NCBI GenBank assembly: GCA_003963365.1
Contig: RXJG01000006.1
Location: forward strand, 268,495-332,494
DNA length: 64,000 nucleotides
DNA from: Sphingobacteriales bacterium
GTDB lineage: Bacteria > Bacteroidota > Bacteroidia > Chitinophagales > Chitinophagaceae
Direction: 5' to 3'
Part shown: positions 50,640 to 59,017 of the stretch, piece by piece
Layout of the letters: each line of letters starts with the position of its first letter
Numbering within the stretch: the first letter of the stretch is position 1
Program-made: the position numbers and the translations under genes
The notes under the pieces: model-generated
Database searches by the model: none
What the model saw: the letters and a program-made list of their open reading frames with translations, nothing else
What the model was told of the DNA's origin: nothing

Positions 50640-51878
50640 ATGGATTTACAAAGTATAAAAAACAGGTTTGGTATTATGGGTAACGCACCTGCCCTTAACC
50701 ATGCATTGAATGTGGCAGCACAGGTGGCGAATACCGATCTGTCGGTATTGATTGTGGGGGAAAGCGGTGTGGGTAAAGAAGCTTTTTCACAAATTATCCA
50801 TGCACTCAGCCCCAGAAAACACAATTCGTTTATTGCAGTTAACTGTGGCGCCATTCCCGAAGGAACTATCGACTCTGAGTTATTTGGCCATGAAAAAGGT
50901 TCTTTCACTGGTGCCGTTGACAGCCGTAAAGGTTATTTTGAAACAGTAAATGGCGGTACCATTTTCTTAGATGAAATTGGGGAGATGCCATTGGGTACAC
51001 AGGCAAGATTATTACGGGTTTTAGAAAGTGGCGAATTCATCCGTGTTGGTTCCAGTAAAGTACAAAAAACAGATGTAAGAGTTATTGCTGCTACTAATAA
51101 AGATTTATTAGAGTCTACCCAAACCAGGAAATTCAGGGAAGATTTGTATTACCGTTTGAGTACAGTTCCCATCAGGGTACCGGCGTTGAGAGACCGGAAA
51201 GAAGATATTTTATTACTCTTCAGAAAGTTTGCTGTTGACTTTGCAGAGAAATATAAAGCCGCCCCGATACAACTGGATGAGGAAGCAAAAAATCTGTTAA
51301 TTAACTACAGCTGGCCGGGCAATGTTCGTGAATTGAAGAATATTGCAGAGCAGGTTTCTGTTCTTTCGGGCAATAAAGATATAACGGCAGCAGAATTGCG
51401 GCGGTTTATTCCTGAAACCAGTAACAACCGGTTACCGGCTTTATTGCATGGAAACGGGAGTGTGAGTCATGCTGAGTTTGCTAACGAACGGGAAATCTTA
51501 TACAAGCTCTTTTTTGATATGAAGAAGGATGTGAATGATCTGAAGAAAGTAGTTTTTGAAATGGCAAAAAACCCATCGGCCGTGCAGGGCATGAGTCATT
51601 CCGCTTACCAGCATGAGCCAACAATACCGGAAATGAGACCGGTGGAATATGCGCAACCAGTAATTACTTCGCCCACCCAACCGGTTATCCTCCCGCATGG
51701 TGAAATCCATCATCATGAAGAAGTGGAAGAATCGCTCAACATCATGGATAAAGAAAAAGAGCTGATCATAAAAGCTTTGAAAAAACATAAGGGCAAGCGT
51801 AAAGATGCTGCATCTGACTTAGGCATCAGCGAAAGAACCCTTTACCGTAAGCTGAAAGAATATGATATTGAAGAATAA
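50640..51878 (+). CDS. Sigma-54-dependent activator without receiver domain
   Basis: A 412-residue regulator that begins directly with the AAA+ domain: Walker A GESGVGKE (about 39-46), GSFTGA (87-92; the sigma-54-contacting GAFTGA with an alanine-to-serine change), Walker B IFLDEIGEM, then a linker of about 130 residues and a Fis-type HTH (RKDAASDLGISERTLYRKLKEY). It lacks an N-terminal GAF, PAS or response-regulator domain, so it may be controlled by its amount or by another protein. Its place between miaB and lptE suggests a role in envelope gene control. Overlaps lptE by 17 bases. Confidence 0.92.
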   Translation: MDLQSIKNRFGIMGNAPALNHALNVAAQVANTDLSVLIVGESGVGKEAFSQIIHALSPRKHNSFIAVNCGAIPEGTIDSELFGHEKGSFTGAVDSRKGYFETVNGGTIFLDEIGEMPLGTQARLLRVLESGEFIRVGSSKVQKTDVRVIAATNKDLLESTQTRKFREDLYYRLSTVPIRVPALRDRKEDILLLFRKFAVDFAEKYKAAPIQLDEEAKNLLINYSWPGNVRELKNIAEQVSVLSGNKDITAAELRRFIPETSNNRLPALLHGNGSVSHAEFANEREILYKLFFDMKKDVNDLKKVVFEMAKNPSAVQGMSHSAYQHEPTIPEMRPVEYAQPVITSPTQPVILPHGEIHHHEEVEESLNIMDKEKELIIKALKKHKGKRKDAASDLGISERTLYRKLKEYDIEE

Positions 51879-52437
51879 TACTGCGCAACAGGTAACAGGC
51901 TTTAAGCTAACCGCCAAAAAATTAAATTTTTTGCCTGCGGTCTGTAGCTTATTGCTAATAGCTTTACTTTTTCCCTCCTGCTACTCATTTAAAGATGTAA
52001 GCATAGCTCCCGATATAAAAACCGTGAAGGTGAATTACATTGAAAATAAAGCAAGATTAGTTAATCCGCAATTAAGTCAGAAACTCACAGATAAAGTAAG
52101 ACAGAAAATTGTTGGGCAAACCCGTTTATCGCAAACCAATTCTGATGAAGCAGATTATGACCTGAGTGGGTATATCAGCGATTACAGTGTAAGCACTTCT
52201 GGTATCAGCACGGGGTCTGATGGAAGAGGCCAGGCTTCCATCAACCGGTTAAATGTTACGGTTCATCTTATTTTTAAAAACAGGAAAGATGAAACCAAAA
52301 ATTTTGAAACTGATTTAACCCGCAATATTGATTTCCCGGCTACGCAAAGTTTGGCACAGGCAGAATCTGGAATCACCGATGAACTGGTGAAGAATTTAGC
52401 GGATGAAATTTTCAACCGCATATTCTCCAACTGGTAA
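51862..52437 (+). CDS. lptE: LptE-family LPS assembly lipoprotein
   Basis: A 191-residue protein with a lipoprotein signal (LLFPSC, cysteine at about residue 37). The mature part, beginning CYSFKDVSIAPDIKTVKVNYIENKA, has the LptE pattern of a strand, helix, two strands and a final helix (TDELVKNLADEIFNRIFSNW). LptE plugs the LptD barrel and helps place lipopolysaccharide in the outer membrane. The start codon is inside the sigma-54 activator gene, so the two are translationally coupled. Confidence 0.88.
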   Translation: MILKNNTAQQVTGFKLTAKKLNFLPAVCSLLLIALLFPSCYSFKDVSIAPDIKTVKVNYIENKARLVNPQLSQKLTDKVRQKIVGQTRLSQTNSDEADYDLSGYISDYSVSTSGISTGSDGRGQASINRLNVTVHLIFKNRKDETKNFETDLTRNIDFPATQSLAQAESGITDELVKNLADEIFNRIFSNW

Positions 52438-52457
52438 AATTCAATTAACTTGTCCGC

Positions 52458-53336
52458 ATGAATCCAGCATGGAGATCTATAGCTGTTAGCCAGTATAAAA
52501 CAATTGAAGAACTGGGCAGGGAAGAAACTAAAAGCCTTGCCGAACAATATCCCTACTCATCTTTTCATCAATTATTGCATTCATTCAAACTGAAAGCTGC
52601 GGATGAAGCAGCTTATAAAAAACAAATCAGCCGAACTGCATTATACATCCATAATTTGCCCTGGCTGGAATATGTGTTAAATCATTATACGAACCCACCT
52701 GCAGAAACAATCACGGAAGCAAAGAACATTAATACATCAGAAATTTTAGAAGAACCAATGACTGATGAAATAATGACTGAAACCGAAAGAGAACTGGAAG
52801 TGGGGCACGAACCCGGGCCGGGCACCGATAATTTATCAGAAGAAACTATTGTTGATAATAATGACAATATAACTGAACCGGAAGCAGCTATAGAAACAGG
52901 TGATGATAAAGGTCATTCGCTGGTGAGCAGTATTCTTGACAGAGAAAAAGAAATGGCTGACCAGGAAACAGAGTTAAAGTTTGAACCACTTTATGCGGTG
53001 GATTATTTTGCATCGCAGGGAATAAAACATGTGGCAGAACAGCTTCCTGCAGACAAGTTTGGTAAACAACTCCGCAGTTTTACCGACTGGTTAAAAACCA
53101 TGAAGCGTTTACCAGCTGAGGAAAACGCTGAAATCAATGAAACCGATGAAAAGAAAATAAAGGCGGAAGCAGAGGATTCAAACGAAATAAAAGAAGTGGT
53201 AACTGAGGCAATGGCCGAGGTACTTATAAAGCAGGAAAAGACACATAAAGCCATTGAAATTTACCAGAAATTAAGTTTGCAACATCCCGAAAAAAGCCCT
53301 TACTTTGCGGCCTTAATTGAACAATTAAAACAATAG
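52458..53336 (+). CDS. Hypothetical protein with TPR-like tail
   Basis: A 292-residue acidic protein without signal peptide. Residues 10-75 are helical (QYKTIEELGREETKSLAEQYPYSSFHQLLH) and residues 80-170 are low-complexity and glutamate-rich; the C-terminal 45 (AEVLIKQEKTHKAIEIYQKLSLQHPEKSPYFAALIEQ) form a single TPR-like helix pair. The position between lptE and secG seems to be conserved in Bacteroidota, which suggests an envelope-related role. Two bases separate it from secG. Confidence 0.72.
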   Translation: MNPAWRSIAVSQYKTIEELGREETKSLAEQYPYSSFHQLLHSFKLKAADEAAYKKQISRTALYIHNLPWLEYVLNHYTNPPAETITEAKNINTSEILEEPMTDEIMTETERELEVGHEPGPGTDNLSEETIVDNNDNITEPEAAIETGDDKGHSLVSSILDREKEMADQETELKFEPLYAVDYFASQGIKHVAEQLPADKFGKQLRSFTDWLKTMKRLPAEENAEINETDEKKIKAEAEDSNEIKEVVTEAMAEVLIKQEKTHKAIEIYQKLSLQHPEKSPYFAALIEQLKQ

Positions 53337-53338
53337 AT

Positions 53339-53653
53339 ATGGTGATTTTATTTGTGATTTTGATCATTATTGCGGCAGTGGTATTAGGTTTTATTGTACT
53401 GGTACAAAATCCAAAAGGTGGTGGTTTAGCAGGCAATGTAGCCGGTTTCAGCAACCAGTTTATGGGTGTTAAACAAACTACAGATATCCTGGAAAAAGGT
53501 ACATGGATATTTGCTGCAGTAATTGGTGTTTTATGTTTGATATCCACCCTGTTCATTCCGAGAGAGAAATTGATTACTCCTGCAGAAAGCAAAAATCAAA
53601 CACAACAAACAAGTAAACCCGCTAACAGCAATCAGCAACAACCAGCTAAATAA
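53339..53653 (+). CDS. secG: Protein translocase subunit SecG
   Basis: A 104-residue protein with two transmembrane helices (about 2-20 and 57-75), the conserved VLVQNPKGGGLAG in the cytoplasmic loop and FSNQFMGVKQTTDILEK leading to the second helix, then a polar Q/N/K-rich tail. Part of the SecYEG channel, it assists SecA-driven export. Last gene of the miaB cluster, followed by a strong terminator. Confidence 0.95.
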   Translation: MVILFVILIIIAAVVLGFIVLVQNPKGGGLAGNVAGFSNQFMGVKQTTDILEKGTWIFAAVIGVLCLISTLFIPREKLITPAESKNQTQQTSKPANSNQQQPAK

Positions 53654-53676
53654 ACTTCCTGATTATAAAAAAGAGA

Positions 53677-53700
53677 CCCCGCACAATGCGGGGTTTTTTA
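53677..53700 (+). terminator. Intrinsic terminator after secG
   Basis: CCCCGCA (53677-53683) and TGCGGGG (53687-53693) pair with a short loop, then TTTTTT. It faces the convergent lipoprotein gene. Confidence 0.9.
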
Positions 53701-54108
53701 TTGTACTTTTTCATAAGTTATATTATACAAAGCACTTCGTTCAGGATGTAATGCCTGCACCTGTATTTCAAATTTTGAATTTGGAGTCAGCCATTTGAAA
53801 TAGTTATCAATATAACCGGAGTTGGACTTATAAGGACGAACAAAAATCAACTCATCCTGAATATTCTTCACTTCTCTTTTAAAATAATCATAGTTAATCC
53901 ATGCCAGGTAGTTTGTTCGTAAATAAAGTGAATTATCGAACATGATTAGTTTGCTGTTTTCGATATAAACATCCAGTGTATCCAACCTTTGTGCAGCATT
54001 AACCCATTTGCCCAATAAAGCGGTGGCAGATGTATTGATATTGTTACTACTCTTTTTACAGGAGAAAAATAATATCGCTGATAAAAGATATAAAATTATT
54101 GCTTTCAT
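53698..54108 (-). CDS. Small lipoprotein, lipocalin-like
   Basis: 136 residues from the ATG at 54108 (frame open from 54141). Signal LLSAILFFSC has the lipidated cysteine at residue 17. The mature part GKWVNAAQRLDTLDVYIENSKLIMFDN and similar stretches resemble the GxW...DTL strands of lipocalin-like domains. It is the last gene downstream of the symporter on the minus strand, with a gap of 42 bases. Function unknown. Confidence 0.7.
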   Translation of the reverse strand: MKAIILYLLSAILFFSCKKSSNNINTSATALLGKWVNAAQRLDTLDVYIENSKLIMFDNSLYLRTNYLAWINYDYFKREVKNIQDELIFVRPYKSNSGYIDNYFKWLTPNSKFEIQVQALHPERSALYNITYEKVQ

Positions 54109-54150
54109 AACTTTTATAAAGTTGATTAAGCCGGGCGGCAAATCGTTGCA

Positions 54151-55884
54151 TCAGGTATTTCCTTTTTTGGCATCATATGGCAGCAGGCTTTGCAATAACA
54201 TGGAGATCAATATCACCCCAACTGCGCCAATAGGATTGAGCCAGAGGAATCCAAGAGCCAGCACTTCCGTTTTAATCAGGTAAAAAATAAAAAGAATAAA
54301 CAACTCCGTAATGATGGCAGCAATGAAGACTGCTTTGCCCCCAATATTTTTCAGGAAGAAAGCAACTAAGAATATTCCAAGTATTACCCCATAAAATAAT
54401 GAGCCCAATACATTTACTGCTTCAATTAAACTATTACCGAGGTTATAAGCAAACATAGCAATTACAATACAAAATACACCCCAGCCAAATGTATACCATT
54501 TAGACAAGCGGTATTCTGTTTCTTCTGACAGCTCACGTTTAGAAAATCGCCGGTGAAAATCAACCATGGTACAGGATGCTAATGAGTTTAATGCGGCCGC
54601 AATACTTCCCCATGAAGCCAGGAAGATGATGGCAATTAATAAGCCTACCAAACCAACAGGTAAATAATCCACAACAAAATGAAGAAAGATATAGTTAGTA
54701 TCATTGGCATCCCCTCCTACTTCTTTTTGTTTTATTATATTTTTATAATGAACTCTTAGTGTATCAGTTTGTGCCTGGATGTTTTTCCAGTCTTTCTCAA
54801 CGCCAGTTGCTGGCCTGCCTGACTGGTATGCATCCACAAACTGCGCCACATATTTTTCTTTCTGCTTGTTTAACGAATCGTATTGCAGTTGAATTATTTT
54901 AGCTGAATCGGCATAAACGGATGATTGCACTTTTGCCACCTGTACCTGGTTAAAAAACAATGGGGCTGATTTAAACTGGTAGAAAGTAAATACCAATGCC
55001 CCTATTAAAAGAATAGCAAATTGCATGGGCACTTTTACCAAACCATTCATTAATAACCCAATCTTACTTTCGGTGGTTGATTTAGCTGTTAAATATCTCC
55101 CTACCTGCGATTGATCTGTTCCAAAATAAGAAAGGGCTAAAAACAATCCTCCTATTAACCCGCTGAATAAATTATACTGATCGCTCCAGTTAAAAGAACC
55201 ATCTTTTTTAATACCGGTGGTAATCACATTCAGCTTTCCCAGTTTACCGCTTACTTTTAATGCATCAATAAACCCAACATTAGCCGGTAGCATCTTTACT
55301 ACTAAATAGCCAGCTAAAAACATCCCGATAAATACAACGATGAGTTGCAGTTGCTGTGTATAAGCCACTGCTTTTGCACCACCTGTTACTGTGTAAATGA
55401 TCAGCAATCCACCCATGAAAATATTAGTCCAGTAAATATTCCAGCCAAACAGCGAGGAAAGAATAATAGACGGGGCGAATACACTGATGCCGGTACTTAA
55501 TCCCCTTGATAATAAAAAAAGGAAAGATGTGAGTGTTCTTGTCTTTACATCAAAACGTTGCTCTAAATATTCGTATGCCGTGTAAACTTTTAATCTATGA
55601 AAGATGGGAACAAAGGCAATACAAATAATTATCATTGCCAGAGGTAACCCAAAATAATACTGAACAAAACGCATTCCATCAGTATAGGCTTGTCCCGGTG
55701 CTGAGAGAAAAGTTACTGCACTCGCCTGTGTGCCCATAATGCTCAGCAATACCAGCCACCACGGCATTTGCCGATCGCCTAAAAAATAACCATCGAGATT
55801 CCTGGAAGTACAGCTTTTATACACACCATAAACAATGATGCCCACTAATGTTACCACGAGTACTATCCAGTCAATATAACTCAT
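54151..55884 (-). CDS. Sodium:solute symporter (SSS family)
   Basis: A 577-residue membrane protein with about 13 transmembrane helices. Helix 1 is IVLVVTLVGIIVYGVY, and the SSS pattern RNLDGYFLGDRQMPWWLVLLS and GTQASAVTFLSAPGQAY leads into the core. A large soluble loop (about 310-400) separates helices 8 and 9, longer than usual. It moves a solute, perhaps a sugar acid or amino sugar, with Na+. The start ATG overlaps the stop of a 40-residue membrane peptide, so translation is coupled. The PIG-L gene lies upstream on the same strand, which hints at use of N-acetyl sugars. Confidence 0.92.
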   Translation of the reverse strand: MSYIDWIVLVVTLVGIIVYGVYKSCTSRNLDGYFLGDRQMPWWLVLLSIMGTQASAVTFLSAPGQAYTDGMRFVQYYFGLPLAMIIICIAFVPIFHRLKVYTAYEYLEQRFDVKTRTLTSFLFLLSRGLSTGISVFAPSIILSSLFGWNIYWTNIFMGGLLIIYTVTGGAKAVAYTQQLQLIVVFIGMFLAGYLVVKMLPANVGFIDALKVSGKLGKLNVITTGIKKDGSFNWSDQYNLFSGLIGGLFLALSYFGTDQSQVGRYLTAKSTTESKIGLLMNGLVKVPMQFAILLIGALVFTFYQFKSAPLFFNQVQVAKVQSSVYADSAKIIQLQYDSLNKQKEKYVAQFVDAYQSGRPATGVEKDWKNIQAQTDTLRVHYKNIIKQKEVGGDANDTNYIFLHFVVDYLPVGLVGLLIAIIFLASWGSIAAALNSLASCTMVDFHRRFSKRELSEETEYRLSKWYTFGWGVFCIVIAMFAYNLGNSLIEAVNVLGSLFYGVILGIFLVAFFLKNIGGKAVFIAAIITELFILFIFYLIKTEVLALGFLWLNPIGAVGVILISMLLQSLLPYDAKKGNT

Positions 55885-56003
55885 GCAAATTGTTTGGTAA
55901 AGAAATAAAAGCCGGTGATCAGCAGCACTAACACCACCAATACAAAAATGTACCAGCCTTTCCAGCTTTTAAATAGCGGTATTTTATCCTGCTGTTGTTC
56001 CAT
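55881..56003 (-). CDS. 40-residue single-helix membrane peptide
   Basis: Start ATG at 56003, polar N terminus (MEQQQDKIPLFKSWKG), one strongly hydrophobic helix (YIFVLVVLVLLITGF) and a short basic end. Its TGA stop overlaps the ATG of the symporter (ATGA), so it is very likely translated and coupled to it. It may be a small subunit or assembly factor of the transporter. Too short for most gene callers. Confidence 0.68.
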   Translation of the reverse strand: MEQQQDKIPLFKSWKGWYIFVLVVLVLLITGFYFFTKQFA

Positions 56004-56040
56004 TTAATTAAATGTCATTATTTAAAAGCCCTGCAAACCG

Positions 56041-56065
56041 CTGACGGGGGTTTAGACGCCGTCAG
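56041..56065 (-). terminator. Hairpin over the stop of the 51-residue gene
   Basis: On the minus strand CTGACGG (56065-56059) pairs with CCGTCAG (56047-56041). The TGA stop of the 51-residue peptide is inside the stem. No good T-run follows, so it may attenuate rather than terminate. Confidence 0.5.
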
Positions 56066-56217
56066 GGTTTTTCCCGGGTAGAAACAAATAATAATAGTGT
56101 TATAATTAAACCCACCACTAACCCAACTGCTAATTTTTTAAAAACGAATGTGAGGAGAATGCCTAACACTAATCCTACTGCTACTCCCATTCCTCCCCTG
56201 TTTGTATTGTTTGCCAT
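56062..56217 (-). CDS. 51-residue membrane peptide
   Basis: Start ATG at 56217, polar start MANNTNRGGM, then two hydrophobic segments (GVAVGLVLGILLTFVF and LAVGLVVGLIITLLLFV) separated by KK, ending in STREKP. Glycine spacing suggests two packed helices. It follows the heptamer array at the PIG-L end and precedes the 40-residue peptide. No start-site signal is visible, so expression is not certain. Confidence 0.5.
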   Translation of the reverse strand: MANNTNRGGMGVAVGLVLGILLTFVFKKLAVGLVVGLIITLLLFVSTREKP

Positions 56218-56227
56218 ACTATTAATT

Positions 56228-56305
56228 CAAAAGTTAAAAGTCAAAATTCAAAATAATGATACCCTACCCTTTTTTACTTTTTAATTTTGATTTTTGAATT
56301 TTCAT
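56228..56305. repeat. Heptamer hairpin spanning the PIG-L stop codon
   Basis: The words CAAAAGT, TAAAAGT, CAAAATT, CAAAATA (56228-56255) oppose the words TTTTTAC, TTTTTAA, TTTTGAT, TTTTGAA, TTTTCAT (56271-56305) in the last codons of the PIG-L gene; the stop is at 56266-56264 between the arms. The last dozen residues of the protein, lysine-rich, are encoded by the array. Confidence 0.82.
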
Positions 56306-58804
56306 TGCTGGTTTCGCTAAAATATTTGCAAATAACCGGTATGCACCGGGAACGCCTGCCGGCAACTCACGGAAGAACACTAAACCTGTATACACAAATT
56401 TCCCTTTGCCATAATTAGTAACGATCAGACTTCCTGATGTTGGTTGTTCACCCGGATCGTTGAAAGATAATACAGATGCATAGCTGCTATCCACTTTATC
56501 CGCTTCATAAATACTCCGTTCCTGTATCCAGCCATCAAAATCTTTTTCTGTTATTTTATTGGGATAATTCAATACCGGATGATTGGGTTGAAGAAAATTC
56601 ACTTTTGCTTCTTCATCCGTAATTCTGTTTCTTGTAATAGTAAATGCGGCAGGGCCAATTTTACCATTCGCCAATGGCCCGGCAAAACTATTGGTGTTGT
56701 ATTGCACCACATATACACCACCTTGCTTTACATATTCCATCAATGCATCATAAGCATTAACCATATAATCGTGTACGTTGTATGTACGAACGCCTGCTAC
56801 TACTGCATCATATTTTTTTAAGTTGTCGAAAGTCAAATCTTTTTCGCCGAGCATTGTTACAGTGTAGCCCATTTGTGTTAATGCATCCGGCACTTTATCT
56901 CCGGCACCAACAATGTAGCCAATATTTTTACCGGTGGCTTTATAATCAACAGATACCGTTTTAACTGCTGCATCGGTGAAATAAGTAATGTTGGGAATAT
57001 GATCATATTTTATTTCATGAATGGCTTTATTTAAATGTTCATTGTAATTACCGGTAAAAAAAAATTGCTTTCTTTTCCCATCAGCTTTTATCACAATAGG
57101 GAAATTCTTTTCCTCGCCTTTAGCGAAATCTCCCCACCCTGCATTGAGATAATTTTCCGGTGGGAGTTGTGATGACAGTTTAGGATCTGAAAGCTGAATA
57201 TTTTTATAAGCTTTTAGAGAAGTGTTAATTATCATTTCTTTCGCCCTGTCAAATACTAATAAATTTTTATCCGGCTTTATTGTTACAGCAGGCGTTATTA
57301 CCAACGGTTGAAACAATTCTCCTTTCACTGGATCAGTAAACTTATACTGAACCGGTTTGCGTATATAAAAATCTTCTCCGCCAATATTTACCACATACAC
57401 TACTTCCAATGATGGTTTGTTTTGTGCCATTCCAATCAGTTTCTGATCGCTTACATTGAAACTTCCTTTCGTCATCTCTTCTTTTAACCAATAAGGTTGT
57501 GATATTTCATGAATCGGATCAATCAGGATAGTTTTGGAATAACTGAAGTTTTTATTCGGCTCCAGCTCTTTGTTTAATTCATTTAAAGCAGACTTATATG
57601 TATCGCCCTCTGGAGCATTACCATCAAATTGATAATAGCCTTTCACCACTATTTTAGTATTACTGCGGTCAATAACACTATAGTTGATTTTTAATGTATC
57701 GCCCTGGGCTACGTATTGTTCAGTAGTAGCTCCCTCTGCATATAAACCAGCACAGGCTTCAATCAATTGCTGCACCTCCTGCATTTTTCTTTCTCTCCAG
57801 TAATTATCTGCCAGTTGTAATTTTGAAATTGTTTTATACAAACTCAGCAATGCATCTACTGACGCAGATGGATTATCAAAAGAATAACTTTTAATAATGG
57901 AATCAATTTGTGTTGCAATAGCAGCGCCACCTTCTACCCTGCTCCAATCAGTAATAACTCCATCTAATATATCTTTTGAGGCGCTATCGCCCAATGTAAG
58001 TTTGAAATATTCAAACTGCTGTCCCCTGCTGCGTGGTACACCAAAGCCCTGGCTCTTATGCTGACTACGGCTTTCTGCCGCCATCTCCCCATAACTTTTT
58101 CCCAATACAGCATTATAAGTGCCCACATCAATCTTCAACTGGCTTTCACTGGTTGTATTATTACCACCAAAGTTGAAAGTGTTCCACATAATGCGTTTAG
58201 CCTGCCATGGTTTTACGCCATATTTAAATTGTTCAGGAAAACGGTTAGGATCAGCAGCGGCGATAAATGCTTCTCTTGCCAATACAGCAGAACCGGAGTG
58301 ATGACCATGTCCAGCACGACTATCCTCAGGAAAACGGGTGATCATTACATCGGGTTGAAACTTTCTGATCATCCATACTACATCACTTAATATTTTTTCT
58401 TTATCCCAGGTTTTCAGTGCTTCATCTGTACTCTTGCTAAAACCAAAGTCAAATGCTCTTGAAAAAAACTGTTCTGCCCCATCAATTCTCCTGGCAGCTA
58501 ACAACTCTTGTGTACGAATCAATCCCAATTCAATTCCCTGTTCATCACCAATTAAGTTTTGTCCACCATCACCTCTTGTCATACTCATATAACCGGTACG
58601 GTATAACTTGTCTTTGGATAAATAAGCCAGTAACCGGGTATTCTCATCATCCGGATGCGCAGCGAGGTATAATACAGAGCCCAGTACTTTCAGTTTTTTT
58701 AATCCAAGATAAATATCGGAAGCACTGTAAGCAACCGGAGGTTGTGCCGTGCTGAATAGAGAATAGTGAACAGTGAATAAAAGGATTAGTAAAAGTTTTC
58801 TCAT
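56264..58804 (-). CDS. PIG-L family deacetylase with C-terminal GATase-like domain
   Basis: An 846-residue exported protein. The signal peptide is followed by a PIG-L/LmbE domain (about 35-290) with HPDDE (50-54) and GHGHHSGSA for zinc; the middle is beta-rich; residues about 620-830 read as a ThuA/glutamine-amidotransferase-like fold (NIGYIVGAGDKVPDALTQMGY ... GGVYVVQYNTN). Such large proteins in Bacteroidota are thought to deacetylate N-acetylated sugars in the periplasm. Two oddities: the signal-peptide region (58779-58752) and the C terminus are encoded by heptamer words. It probably leads the transcript with the symporter. Confidence 0.88.
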   Translation of the reverse strand: MRKLLLILLFTVHYSLFSTAQPPVAYSASDIYLGLKKLKVLGSVLYLAAHPDDENTRLLAYLSKDKLYRTGYMSMTRGDGGQNLIGDEQGIELGLIRTQELLAARRIDGAEQFFSRAFDFGFSKSTDEALKTWDKEKILSDVVWMIRKFQPDVMITRFPEDSRAGHGHHSGSAVLAREAFIAAADPNRFPEQFKYGVKPWQAKRIMWNTFNFGGNNTTSESQLKIDVGTYNAVLGKSYGEMAAESRSQHKSQGFGVPRSRGQQFEYFKLTLGDSASKDILDGVITDWSRVEGGAAIATQIDSIIKSYSFDNPSASVDALLSLYKTISKLQLADNYWRERKMQEVQQLIEACAGLYAEGATTEQYVAQGDTLKINYSVIDRSNTKIVVKGYYQFDGNAPEGDTYKSALNELNKELEPNKNFSYSKTILIDPIHEISQPYWLKEEMTKGSFNVSDQKLIGMAQNKPSLEVVYVVNIGGEDFYIRKPVQYKFTDPVKGELFQPLVITPAVTIKPDKNLLVFDRAKEMIINTSLKAYKNIQLSDPKLSSQLPPENYLNAGWGDFAKGEEKNFPIVIKADGKRKQFFFTGNYNEHLNKAIHEIKYDHIPNITYFTDAAVKTVSVDYKATGKNIGYIVGAGDKVPDALTQMGYTVTMLGEKDLTFDNLKKYDAVVAGVRTYNVHDYMVNAYDALMEYVKQGGVYVVQYNTNSFAGPLANGKIGPAAFTITRNRITDEEAKVNFLQPNHPVLNYPNKITEKDFDGWIQERSIYEADKVDSSYASVLSFNDPGEQPTSGSLIVTNYGKGKFVYTGLVFFRELPAGVPGAYRLFANILAKPAMKIQKSKLKSKKG
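58752..58779. repeat. Heptamer words inside the PIG-L signal-peptide codons
   Basis: CTGAATA, GAGAATA, GTGAACA, GTGAATA follow each other in register. On the minus strand they encode residues 9-18 of the signal peptide (FTVHYSLFS). Confidence 0.6.
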
Positions 58805-58994
58805 ATAAAAATTGATGAGCGAATATAGAGTTTGTGCGGCAAATCTTTGCCACCTGCTTATCGGCTAATCCTTAAAACCGGGGCATTTATACTTTTTAAA
58901 GGCTTTTTAACAAGTATTTGCTGAGTCTTTTGTCTTTTCACCGGCCAAAAACGTCCATACGTCAATCCTTTTTAAAAATTGTATTTACTCAATA

Positions 58995-59002
58995 TAGGTT
59001 TG
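58995..59002 (+). promoter_or_regulatory. -7 promoter element of the acyltransferase gene
   Basis: TAGGTTTG fits TAnnTTTG and lies 15 bases before the preferred start at 59018. Confidence 0.45.
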
Positions 59003-59017
59003 TGCAAAATAAATTAT

